Source of the DNA: Pseudonocardia sp. MH-G8 | Lineage (GTDB): Bacteria; Actinomycetota; Actinomycetes; Mycobacteriales; Pseudonocardiaceae | Direction: 5' to 3' | Assembly: GCF_002262885.1 (NCBI RefSeq) | Contig: NZ_NKYF01000001.1 | Coordinates: 1,116,001-1,180,000, forward strand | DNA length: 64,000 bases | Shown: piece after piece, positions 56,910 through 64,000 of the stretch | Numbering within the stretch: position 1 is the first letter of the stretch | Layout: every line of letters starts with the position of its first letter | Notes under the pieces: generated by a model | Databases searched by the model: none | What the model saw: only the letters and a program-made list of their open reading frames with translations | What the model was told of the DNA's origin: nothing | Program-made: the position numbers and the translations under genes

Positions 56910-57515
56910 TCACCCCTCGTGGCGGCGGCGCATCTCCCGCGTCAGGTCCTCGGCGCGCTGGGCGTGGACGTCGGGGACCTGGGCGGCGAGCCCGTCCGCG
57001 CCGGCGACGACCAGCTCGAGCTGGGTGCACAGCTCCCGGGCCGCACGCTCCGCCGGAGTCGACGGTGCGCGCCCCAGGTAGGTGTCCACGCAAGCCGGCA
57101 CGTCCACGCGCACGATCTCGGCCGCGCGGGCGAGCTGGTCGGGTGCCGCGATCCGGTCGGCCTCCCGGTCGGCCACCTCGTCGAGCCGGTCGAGGACGAG
57201 CCGGACGGTGCGCACGATCCGCCGGACGAGGGCGAGCGCGCCGGCCGGCAGCTCGCGGTCCAGGGTCACGGCACGGTCGAGCAACGCGTCGGCCTCGACG
57301 CGCAGCACGTCGGTCAGGCGCGGCTCGGCAGCCGGCACCGGGTCGGCGGGTCCGACCAGCGCGCCCACCCCGTACAGCCCCGCCGCGACCACCGGCCAGA
57401 CGTCACCGATCACCCCGGCGGCGTGCAGCCCGACCCCGGCCAGGGCGCCGCTCATCCCCGCGATGTTCTTCCGCGAGCCGAGGTAGCGGCGGACCGCGTC
57501 CTTCCGGTCAGACAT
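56910..57515 (-). CDS. XpaC-like protein (5-bromo-4-chloroindolyl phosphate hydrolysis family), tentative
   Basis: The 201-residue protein starts with a hydrophobic segment (IAGMSGALAGVGLHAAGVIG, then VVAAGLYGVGALV). A helical domain follows, including IVRTVRLVLDRLDEVADREA and the conserved-looking AARELCTQLELVVAGADGLA. I recognise XpaC proteins only by this pattern and by context: XpaC and TelA often lie beside vWA and binding-protein genes. It overlaps the vWA gene by 8 bp, so it is translated with it. Function is unknown. Confidence 0.55.
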   Translation of the reverse strand: MSDRKDAVRRYLGSRKNIAGMSGALAGVGLHAAGVIGDVWPVVAAGLYGVGALVGPADPVPAAEPRLTDVLRVEADALLDRAVTLDRELPAGALALVRRIVRTVRLVLDRLDEVADREADRIAAPDQLARAAEIVRVDVPACVDTYLGRAPSTPAERAARELCTQLELVVAGADGLAAQVPDVHAQRAEDLTREMRRRHEG

Positions 57516-59115
57516 AGCCGCGGATCTCCTGGAAGACGTCCGCGAGGTCGCTGGTGCGCGCGTCGAACGTGCGGCCACCGGTGAGCCGCGCCACCTCGGT
57601 CATCTCGTCGGCGTCGGTCTCGCCGAACAGCACGCAGAACACCGGCACGCTGCGCAGCACCGCCGATCGGGACGCGACGAACGACCGGAACGCACCGAGA
57701 TCGGCGCCCGTGGTGTTCTCGCCGTCGGTCATCAGCACGATGGACGTGAAACGGTCCGGGTCGGCGGCGATCTGCTCCGCCGCGATCCGGTAGGCGGCCT
57801 CCAGGCTCTCGTAGATCGCGGTGTCCCCGCCGGGTCGCAGCGTGGCGCCGGCGTCGGCGATCCGCTGCCGGTCCGGGCCCGCGTCGTCCTCGGCCACGGT
57901 GAACGTCCGGGGTGGAGCGGGCACGGTGGCGAACGGCAGCAACGTCACCTCTTCGCGGCCCCGGAACCGCCGGAACTGCGCCGTGAGCGACGGGTCGGCC
58001 CCCGCGAGTCCTGCGAGCGAGCGGCGCAGGGCCCCGATCCGCTCGTCGCCTTCCATCGACCCCGAGGTGTCGAGCACGTAGATCGTGCGCGACGGCCTGC
58101 GCAGCTTGTCGAAGTAGGTGGCCAGCAGCGCGTCGACGACATCGGCCTCCGCCGGGAACGGCAGCTCGACGACCGTGCCCGACGGCGGCGCTGCCACCCC
58201 CGGCACCGCAGGCCGCCGGTGGGTGCGCTCCGCGATCGCCCGCTGGACGTCCGGGGTGCGCAGGTGCTCGGTGAGCCTGCGGTAGCCGTCACGCGCCTGC
58301 TCCGACGCCGACGCCAGCACGGTGAACGGGTACTCCGCGGTGACCACGCCGTCGGCCGGGCGGATCAGCTCGAGTGGTTCGGGGAGCGCGCCCGAGGCGT
58401 TCATCGCCAGGAGCACCGACTCGTAGTTGATCAAGCCGTCCACCGGCTCGCCCGGATCCGCACCGGTGGCGCGGCGCACGTAGGCGTCCTGCAGGAACCC
58501 CGACGAACCGGCGGCGAGCCGCTGGGCGGCGAAGAAGTCGCGCAGCCCGGGAGCGGTCGACTCCGCCTGCGCCACCGTGAGCGCCGACCCGGCCCCCACC
58601 AGTGCCGTCGCCACCGCGACCACGGCCGAGAACCCGGAGTTGGACGCCGACGGGTCGGTCATCCCGTAGGTGAACCCACCGGCCCCGGCGGCCGCGGCGA
58701 TCTCCGCCCAGGTGACGGGCCGGTCCACCCACCCGAGCCGCTCCGCGACCGAGCGGCGCAAGCCGAGCACGACCGGCGAGGACATGATGTCGGTGGCCGT
58801 GCCGAGCCGGGACTGCGCTTCGGGCCGCAGCGCGAGGTAGCGGTTGGAGGAGAACCAGATCGCGTCGTGGTCCGCCTCCGCGGCGCCGGAGGCGACGGCC
58901 TCGGCTCCGTCCAGGGTGCCCACGGGGTCGAGCTCGACCCGCACGCCGGTGGCCGCCGCGGCCTCCTCGAGGACCGGCGCGAGGTCGGCGAGCTCGCTGC
59001 CGGCCAGCACCCGCAGGGTCACGGGCGCGCCCGGACCCGGCTCCGGCCCTCCCGCGCCGCCGCACCCCGTCACCAGCGCGAGCACCACTGCGGCGAGCGC
59101 GACCGGGCGCCTCAC
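57508..59115 (-). CDS. lipoprotein with substrate-binding domain and C-terminal vWA domain
   Basis: The protein has 535 residues with lipobox VTGC. The first 300 residues resemble a family 11 substrate-binding domain (VTLRVLAGSELADLAPVLEE, then FTYGMTDPSASNSGFSAVVA). The C-terminal part is a von Willebrand A domain with MIDAS motifs DTSGSMEGDE and VLMTDGENTTGAD. The order binding domain then vWA is a known actinobacterial fusion. It may bind a ligand and a protein partner at the cell surface. Its start overlaps the stop of the gene upstream (GTGA). Confidence 0.88.
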   Translation of the reverse strand: MRRPVALAAVVLALVTGCGGAGGPEPGPGAPVTLRVLAGSELADLAPVLEEAAAATGVRVELDPVGTLDGAEAVASGAAEADHDAIWFSSNRYLALRPEAQSRLGTATDIMSSPVVLGLRRSVAERLGWVDRPVTWAEIAAAAGAGGFTYGMTDPSASNSGFSAVVAVATALVGAGSALTVAQAESTAPGLRDFFAAQRLAAGSSGFLQDAYVRRATGADPGEPVDGLINYESVLLAMNASGALPEPLELIRPADGVVTAEYPFTVLASASEQARDGYRRLTEHLRTPDVQRAIAERTHRRPAVPGVAAPPSGTVVELPFPAEADVVDALLATYFDKLRRPSRTIYVLDTSGSMEGDERIGALRRSLAGLAGADPSLTAQFRRFRGREEVTLLPFATVPAPPRTFTVAEDDAGPDRQRIADAGATLRPGGDTAIYESLEAAYRIAAEQIAADPDRFTSIVLMTDGENTTGADLGAFRSFVASRSAVLRSVPVFCVLFGETDADEMTEVARLTGGRTFDARTSDLADVFQEIRGYV

Positions 59116-60197
59116 GGGCCACACCCGAGTTGCGTCAACATCCCCTCCAACGTGTCGAACGACGGCGGCTCGACCACGTCCACCAGCGCGGGCGGGTCCG
59201 GCAGGCCCCGGTCCCGGAAGGCGGCCGCGAACGGCCGCGGGTCGGTGGGCCGGAACCCGTGCTCCGCGGCGAGCGTGGCCAGCCGCGGATCGGAGGTCAG
59301 CAGTTCCCCGACGCGCTCCCCCGCGGGTGTCAGCGGCACGAGCGTGTGCCGCGAGAAGATCGTCGGGCTCGGGTAGAGCAGGCGCGCGTCGGGCGGCAGC
59401 ACCGGGTCCGACGAGAGCGCCTCCGCCAGGTACTGCGCCTCGTACACCAGCGCCATCGGCACCCGGCCCATCCCGGCCGACAGGTAGTCCTCGAAGAGCA
59501 CCTCGGTGGTCGGCGGTAGGTAGCCCTGGTCGCGGAAGAGCGGCTGCACGGCGGGCAGCACCGCGGCGGTGGCTGCCGGGCCGGCGACGACGGCGTCGGC
59601 GTTCGCCACGTAGGAGGCGATGCCGAGGTACATGGCCGCCGAGTTGGACTGGCACGGCGCCGTCGTCGAGAGCAGCACGTCCTTGCGCGCGGGGAACGCC
59701 GTGTTGCCGGGCAGCGTGTCCCAGCGGGTGCCGGTCGCCGCGAGCTCGAGATATCGGCTCACGTCGAAGGTCGTGCCGCCGGGAGCCACCACACCCGCCT
59801 CGGTGAGCAGGTCGACGATCGGGGCGAACGTGGCCACCGCCATCGGCGAGGAGAACGGCGCGTAGGTACGCACGCCGGGGTGCGTGGCCAGCAGCTTGTC
59901 CGCGGCGGGCGAGCTGGAGGGGAACGCGAAGTCGTAGGCACCCAGGTCCACCGCGGTGGCGATCTGGCGCGAGCCCGCCGGGTCGGCACGGACCTCCAGG
60001 CCCTCGGCGCGCAGCACCTCCCGCACGCGCTCGTCCGCGAAGAACGCCAGCTTCTCCGACCCGATGACCCCCGTGACGACGGCAGGGGCTGCGGGCGCGG
60101 CCCCGCGGACGTCCCGGAACACCACGAATCCCAGAACCCCGAGCAGGAGGACGGCGAGGAGCCGGCTGAGGACCCGCCGCCGGCGGGGAGGGGTCAT
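59112..60197 (-). CDS. membrane-anchored substrate-binding-domain protein, partner of the vWA lipoprotein
   Basis: The 361-residue protein has an N-terminal signal or anchor (RRVLSRLLAVLLLGVLGFVV) and no lipobox. The domain resembles periplasmic binding proteins of the molybdate/tungstate or phosphate type (VVTGVIGSEKLAFFADERV, ALVYEAQYLAEALS). Its fold is the same class as the N-terminal part of the next gene. It is the first gene of the three-gene operon. No permease or ATPase accompanies it, so it is likely not a transporter. Confidence 0.8.
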   Translation of the reverse strand: MTPPRRRRVLSRLLAVLLLGVLGFVVFRDVRGAAPAAPAVVTGVIGSEKLAFFADERVREVLRAEGLEVRADPAGSRQIATAVDLGAYDFAFPSSSPAADKLLATHPGVRTYAPFSSPMAVATFAPIVDLLTEAGVVAPGGTTFDVSRYLELAATGTRWDTLPGNTAFPARKDVLLSTTAPCQSNSAAMYLGIASYVANADAVVAGPAATAAVLPAVQPLFRDQGYLPPTTEVLFEDYLSAGMGRVPMALVYEAQYLAEALSSDPVLPPDARLLYPSPTIFSRHTLVPLTPAGERVGELLTSDPRLATLAAEHGFRPTDPRPFAAAFRDRGLPDPPALVDVVEPPSFDTLEGMLTQLGCGP

Positions 60198-60357
60198 GGC
60201 GGCATCCAAGCGGAGCACGATGAACGCCCCCTGAACAACAGCCGGCGTCTGGTGGCCCTCGCCGGAAGCCCACCGGCGCGTGGGTGGGGAGAACCCCGGC
60301 TGCGAACGGGGGCAGGCACCAGTTCCTGGGCCCGGGGATTCGACCACGCTGCGCGGG

Positions 60358-61230
60358 GTGAACATTCGGGAACGGCATCCGGCACCGCGACCGACCGGTC
60401 GGGCCGATCCGCCGCCGCTGCCGGTCCGGCGGCTCGTGCAGTTCGGCGCGTTGTGCCTGGTGCTCTCGTGGGTGCCGTGGTCGGTGCTGGGGGTGCTCGG
60501 GGCCGACCTCGACGAGGGCTTCGCGGCGCTGGTGTTCGGCCTCGCCGCGGCCGGGCCGTCGCTGGCCGCGCTGGCGATGTGGCTGATGATGCGGCGGGAG
60601 CGCCGCGGCGGCCCGCCGCGAGCGGACGTCCGGGTGAGCGCGGTGTGGCCGGTCGTCGCGATCGTGCTGGGCGCCACCCCGCCGGTGGTCGCGGCGGTGG
60701 TGCTGGGCCTGGACGACCTCGGCGCCATACCGCTGCACGCCGCGTCAGTCGCGGCCGGTGTCGGCGGTCCGCTCGGTGTGCTCGCCTACACGCTCGTGTC
60801 GGGGCCGCTCTCCGAGGAGTTCGGGTGGCGCGGGTTCGTGCAGCCGCGGCTGCGCCTGCGGTACGGGCGGGTGCGCACGGCGGTCGTCATGGCGATGGTG
60901 TGGGGGCCGTGGCACCTGCCGCTGTTCTTCCTGGTCGGCACCGGACAGCACGCCAAGGGTCTGTTCTCGCTGCAGGGCGCGCTGTTCTTCGCCTGCCTGT
61001 TCCCGCTCTGCTACACGATCCTGTTCGTGACCGAGCACCTGCGCGGCGGGGTCTGGGCCGCGGTGCTGGTGCACGCCGCCTGGAACGCGGCGGATGCGCT
61101 CCTGCCGGCCCACGGGGACATCGGAGCGGTGGTGCAGACGGCCGTGGCCCTCGCCGTCGCCGGTGCGGTGGCGATCGTGTGGCGGCACGGACCGGCCGAG
61201 GAGCCCGATCGATCCGGCCTGAAGCGCTAG
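60358..61230 (+). CDS. CPBP-family intramembrane metalloprotease
   Basis: The product (290 residues) has about eight hydrophobic segments and the motifs of the Abi/CAAX-protease family: SEEFGWRGFVQPRL (EExxxR), WGPWHLPLFF and LVHAAWNAADAL. Bacterial members process small peptides or lipidated proteins. GTG 60358 is the likely start. Its TAG stop overlaps the rsmI stop on the other strand by two bases of CTAG. Confidence 0.88.
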   Translation: MNIRERHPAPRPTGRADPPPLPVRRLVQFGALCLVLSWVPWSVLGVLGADLDEGFAALVFGLAAAGPSLAALAMWLMMRRERRGGPPRADVRVSAVWPVVAIVLGATPPVVAAVVLGLDDLGAIPLHAASVAAGVGGPLGVLAYTLVSGPLSEEFGWRGFVQPRLRLRYGRVRTAVVMAMVWGPWHLPLFFLVGTGQHAKGLFSLQGALFFACLFPLCYTILFVTEHLRGGVWAAVLVHAAWNAADALLPAHGDIGAVVQTAVALAVAGAVAIVWRHGPAEEPDRSGLKR

Positions 61231-62084
61231 GGGCGGTTCGCGAGCGCGGCCTCGTAGAGCTTGCGCTTCTGGACGCCTGCCGCCTCCGCCACCGCCGAGA
61301 CCGCGTCCTTGAGCCGCTCGCCGTCGGCCACCCGCTCCTGCACCGCGCCCACCAGGGACTCGACGCTCGGTGCCGCCGTGGGCGCAGCACCGGCCAGCAC
61401 CACGGTGATCTCGCCCCGCACGCGTCCCTCGGCCGCCCACCCCGCGAGCTCGCCCAGCGGCCCGCGCCGGACCTCCTCGTAGGTCTTCGTCAGCTCCCGG
61501 CAGACCGCGCCCGCCCGGTCCGCGCCCAGCAGTTCGGCGGCCACGGCGAGCGTCTCGGCGAGCCGGTGCGGCGACTCGAAGAACACGACCGCCCGCGGCT
61601 CGGCCACCAGCCCGGCCAGCCAGCGGCGGCGTTCCCCGTCGCGGCGCGGGGCGAAGCCCTCGAAGCAGAACCGCTCGGCGGGCACCCCGGCCAGCACCAG
61701 CGCCGTGGTCACGGCGGACGGCCCGGGCAGGCAGGTGACCGGCAGGTCCTCGGCGGCGGCCGCGGCCACGATCCGGTACCCCGGGTCGGACACCGCGGGC
61801 ATCCCGGCGTCGGACACGACGAGCACGGTGCGTCCGGCGCGCACGTCGTCGAGCAGGCGGGGCAGGCGCGCGGCCTCGACGGCGTCGTAATGGCTGATCA
61901 CCCGCCCGCCGACGGCCACCCCCAGCGCCGCCGCGAGCGAACGGAACCTGCGGGTGTCCTCGGCCGCGACGACGTCTGCGGTGGCCATGGCCTCGCGCAG
62001 GCGCGCGGACGCGTCCCCCGCATCACCGAGCGGCGTCGCCGCGAGCACCAGCCTGCCGACGCCTGAGCTCTGGGACACCTCCAC
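61227..62084 (-). CDS. rsmI: 16S rRNA (cytidine1402-2'-O)-methyltransferase
   Basis: This 285-residue SAM-dependent tetrapyrrole-methylase-fold enzyme has LVLAATPLGDAGDAS, AAEDTRRFRSL, VSDAGMPAVSDPGY, CLPGPSAVTTAL and FFESPHRLAETL. It methylates C1402 of 16S rRNA. It is 17 nt from the divergent pmt gene, a conserved pair in actinobacteria. The start is GTG 62084. Confidence 0.96.
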   Translation of the reverse strand: MEVSQSSGVGRLVLAATPLGDAGDASARLREAMATADVVAAEDTRRFRSLAAALGVAVGGRVISHYDAVEAARLPRLLDDVRAGRTVLVVSDAGMPAVSDPGYRIVAAAAAEDLPVTCLPGPSAVTTALVLAGVPAERFCFEGFAPRRDGERRRWLAGLVAEPRAVVFFESPHRLAETLAVAAELLGADRAGAVCRELTKTYEEVRRGPLGELAGWAAEGRVRGEITVVLAGAAPTAAPSVESLVGAVQERVADGERLKDAVSAVAEAAGVQKRKLYEAALANRP

Positions 62085-62101
62085 AGCCTACGATCGTCTG
62101 C

Positions 62102-63724
62102 GTGGCCACCCGCACCGCCGACGGCTCGCCGCCCGGCCCGGCCACCCCGGCCGGCGGACAGGACCCCCGCGCGTCGGGCGTCCGGCCGATCGGAACCGTC
62201 CCGGTGCACGGCCCGCGTCCGCTCGATCCGACGGCCGTGCTCGGCCCGCCGCCGCCCACCGACCGGCTGCGCGGCTGGGTCGTCACGATCGTCCTCGCGC
62301 TCGTCGCGGCCGTGGTGCGCTTCTCGGGCCTGGGGAGCCCCACCGACGCGGGCACCCCGATCTTCGACGAGAAGCACTACGTTCCGCAGGCCTGGCAGAT
62401 CCTGCGCAACGGCGGGGTGGAGGACAACCCGGGCTACGAGCTCGTGGTGCACCCGCCGCTGGGCAAGCAGCTGATCGCGCTGGGCGAGATGCTGTTCGGC
62501 TACGACGGCGTCGGCTGGCGGGCCGCCTCGGCGCTCGCGGGCGTGCTCACCGTGCTGCTGGTGGTGCGCGTCGCCCGCAGGCTCACGCGCTCCACCCTGC
62601 TCGGCGGGCTCGCCGGCGTCCTGCTGATCTGCGACGGGATGTCGCACGTGCAGTCCCGGATGGGGATGCTCGACGCCTTCTCCGCGTTCTTCGTGCTCGC
62701 CGCGTTCGCGGCCCTGCTCTGCGACCGCGACGACGTGCGTGCCCGGATGGCCCTCGTCGTCACCGAGGCCCGCGTCGACGACACCCCCTACGGGCCGCGG
62801 CTGGGGGTGCGCTGGTGGCGGCTGCTCGCCGGTGCGCTGCTGGGCTGGGGCTGCGCCGTCAAGTGGTCCGGGTCGTACTGGGTGGCGGCGTTCGCCCTGC
62901 TCGTCATGCTCTGGGACGTCACCGCCCGGAGGGCTGCGGGCGTGCGCAGGCCGTGGGTCGGCACGCTGCGCCGCGACCTCCCGCCCGCGCTGTGGGCGCT
63001 GGCCCTCGTGCCGGTGCTCGCCTACCTCTCGGCGTGGTGGGCCTGGTTCCGCAGCGAGACCGCCACCGACCGGTACGCGGTGGGGACCGAGATCGGCGAG
63101 GGCGGCCCCTGGTCCTGGATGCCCGACGCGCTGCGCTCGCTCTGGTACTACAGCGGCAAGGTGCTGGAGTTCCACAGCGGCCTGACCACCGAGTCCAGCG
63201 GGGTGCACCCGTGGGAGTCGAAGCCGTGGACGTGGCCGATGGGGCTGCGACCCATGCTCTACCACTACGCGTCGGGCGAGCAGGTCAGCGGCTGCGGCAC
63301 CACCGACTGCGTGAGCGCCGTGATGCTGATCGGCACCCCCGCGCTGTGGTGGCCCGCGCTCGTGGTGCTCGCGTTCGCGCTGTGGCGCCTGGTCACGCGC
63401 TTCGACTGGCGCTACGGCGCGGTCCTGCTCGCCTACGGCGCCGGCATCCTGCCGTGGTTCGCCAACCTCGACCGGCAGATGTACTACTTCTACATGGCGC
63501 CGCTGGCGCCGTTCCTGGTGCTCGCCACCGTGCTGGTCATGGGCGAAATCCTCGGCCCGTCCGCGGCCGGGAGGGAGCGCCGCCAGACGGGGCTGCTGGT
63601 CGTCTGCCTCTGGGTGGGCGCGGTCGTGGCGAACTTCGTGTGGCTGTGGCCCATCCTGGTGGGCGCGCCGATCACGCCGGACATGTGGGACGCGCAGCTG
63701 TGGCTGCCCTCCTGGCGGGCGTGA
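62102..63724 (+). CDS. pmt: polyprenyl-phosphate-mannose protein mannosyltransferase (GT39, Pmt)
   Basis: The 540-residue membrane enzyme has about ten hydrophobic segments. The DE motif IFDEKHYVPQAWQI lies in the first outside loop; HPPLGKQLIALGE and GVHPWESKPWTWPM match the Pmt family. It transfers mannose from a polyprenyl carrier to exported proteins (Rv1002c orthologue). GTG 62102 is the start. A copy of the dispersed element follows the stop. Confidence 0.95.
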   Translation: MATRTADGSPPGPATPAGGQDPRASGVRPIGTVPVHGPRPLDPTAVLGPPPPTDRLRGWVVTIVLALVAAVVRFSGLGSPTDAGTPIFDEKHYVPQAWQILRNGGVEDNPGYELVVHPPLGKQLIALGEMLFGYDGVGWRAASALAGVLTVLLVVRVARRLTRSTLLGGLAGVLLICDGMSHVQSRMGMLDAFSAFFVLAAFAALLCDRDDVRARMALVVTEARVDDTPYGPRLGVRWWRLLAGALLGWGCAVKWSGSYWVAAFALLVMLWDVTARRAAGVRRPWVGTLRRDLPPALWALALVPVLAYLSAWWAWFRSETATDRYAVGTEIGEGGPWSWMPDALRSLWYYSGKVLEFHSGLTTESSGVHPWESKPWTWPMGLRPMLYHYASGEQVSGCGTTDCVSAVMLIGTPALWWPALVVLAFALWRLVTRFDWRYGAVLLAYGAGILPWFANLDRQMYYFYMAPLAPFLVLATVLVMGEILGPSAAGRERRQTGLLVVCLWVGAVVANFVWLWPILVGAPITPDMWDAQLWLPSWRA

Positions 63725-63735
63725 ACCCCCAGCCC

Positions 63736-63772
63736 CGCGAGTCGGGGTCTCGGCGCACGCGTGTCGCGCTCT
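63736..63772. repeat. dispersed CGCGAGTCGGGGTC element
   Basis: CGCGAGTCGGGGTC, 11 nt, GTGTCGCGCTCC lies between pmt and the convergent partial gene. It is one of the cleanest copies. CGCGA and TCGCG can pair as a small hairpin. Confidence 0.8.
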
Positions 63773-63785
63773 CCGCAGCCGCGGT

Positions 63786-64000
63786 TCAGCAGCCGTCGGC
63801 GCGCAGCGGGCGGTGAACGGGGTCGACGTCGAGCGTGACGGCTTCGACCTCCGAGCGGTAGGCACAGCCGGCCCCGGTGCGCACCTCGACGGTGTCGGGA
63901 TCGACGAACCGGATCTCCGCGGGCGCCGGAGCGGCCTCGACGCCCTGGTAGACCACGGTCTCCTGCTCGAAAGGCCCCCCGCCCGAGCGCAGGACCACCG
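63786..64000 (-). CDS. hypothetical protein, 5' end outside the window
   Basis: The visible C-terminal part has about 70 residues, including EQETVVYQGVEAAPAP, VDPDTVEVRTGAGCAYRSEV and DPVHRPLRADGC at the end. I recognise no family. Two Cys in the tail might form a disulfide, which would fit an exported protein. A GTG at 63998 could be a start, but the frame probably continues beyond the window. Confidence 0.5.
   Translation of the reverse strand, partial: VVLRSGGGPFEQETVVYQGVEAAPAPAEIRFVDPDTVEVRTGAGCAYRSEVEAVTLDVDPVHRPLRADGC

Noticed and set aside
57508..60738. One frame of about 1076 codons as a single giant vWA protein
   Set aside because: The upstream half is the antisense-like third frame of the real gene at 59112-60197; the GTG at 59115 with lipoprotein signal and overlap is the proper start.

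Overview
The window is very GC-rich (roughly 70 percent or more), uses many GTG starts, is packed with 1-8 bp start/stop overlaps and carries a set of genes typical of mycolata and relatives (RpfB, Pmt, fatty acyl-AMP ligase, a mycothiol-type DinB/MDMPI protein). It looks like chromosome from an actinomycete of the Pseudonocardiaceae type, perhaps Pseudonocardia. That genus call is inference from gene content and style, not from a database search. There is no sign of a plasmid, prophage or CRISPR array. One insertion sequence (IS30 family) is present.

Layout. 1-2.7 kb: tail of a carbohydrate ABC transporter operon (permease end, sulfatase, Tat lipoprotein sugar-binding protein). 2.7-7.7 kb: a tricorn-type protease, a PQQ-type glucose/sorbosone dehydrogenase lipoprotein and a DUF2277 protein. 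7.7-9.1 kb: an IS30 element inserted in the loop of an intergenic hairpin. 9.1-13.1 kb: a four-gene sugar-nucleotide cassette (C-methyltransferase, cytidylyltransferase, PIG-L deacetylase, epimerase/dehydratase). 13.2-18.5 kb: fatty-acid desaturase, tRNA-Gln, a NarL-type two-component system with a divergent membrane protein, OsmC, and an L,D-transpeptidase. 18.8-24.6 kb: glmU-prs-rplY-pth and a fatty acyl-AMP ligase. 24.9-34.3 kb: M20 peptidase, a YdiJ-like FAD/Fe-S oxidoreductase, a TetR/SnoaL pair, and a second sugar ABC operon with a clear promoter and LacI-type operator. 34.3-39.3 kb: a five-gene, fully overlapping operon built around PgsB and PgsC, the poly-gamma-glutamate synthase core. 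39.8-53.8 kb: ABC-F, ispE, an osmoprotectant ABC operon, ksgA, rpfB, tatD and metG. 53.9-64 kb: KhtTU-type K+/H+ antiporter, PL7 alginate-lyase-like protein, an SBP/SBP-vWA/XpaC-like operon, CPBP protease, rsmI, pmt and a partial gene.

The housekeeping genes follow an old actinobacterial order that I recall from Mycobacterium tuberculosis (Rv1002c pmt to Rv1018c glmU). The accessory blocks (PgsBC operon, sugar ABC operon, osmoprotectant transporter, SBP-vWA operon) sit as insertions in that order. The best candidate for an undescribed system is the PgsBC operon: a HAMP-type membrane protein, PgsB, PgsC, an exported NlpC/P60 peptidase and a membrane-anchored PghP-like zinc hydrolase, with no PgsA/CapA. 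Second is the SBP/SBP-vWA/XpaC-like operon.

The intergenic DNA is also structured. I found a dispersed element of about 37 nt (CGCGAGTCGGGGTC, 11 nt, then TCGCG) at five loci, two families of terminator-like hairpins, a palindrome of about 160 nt at 39.6-39.75 kb, and a tandem repeat region at 42.6 kb.
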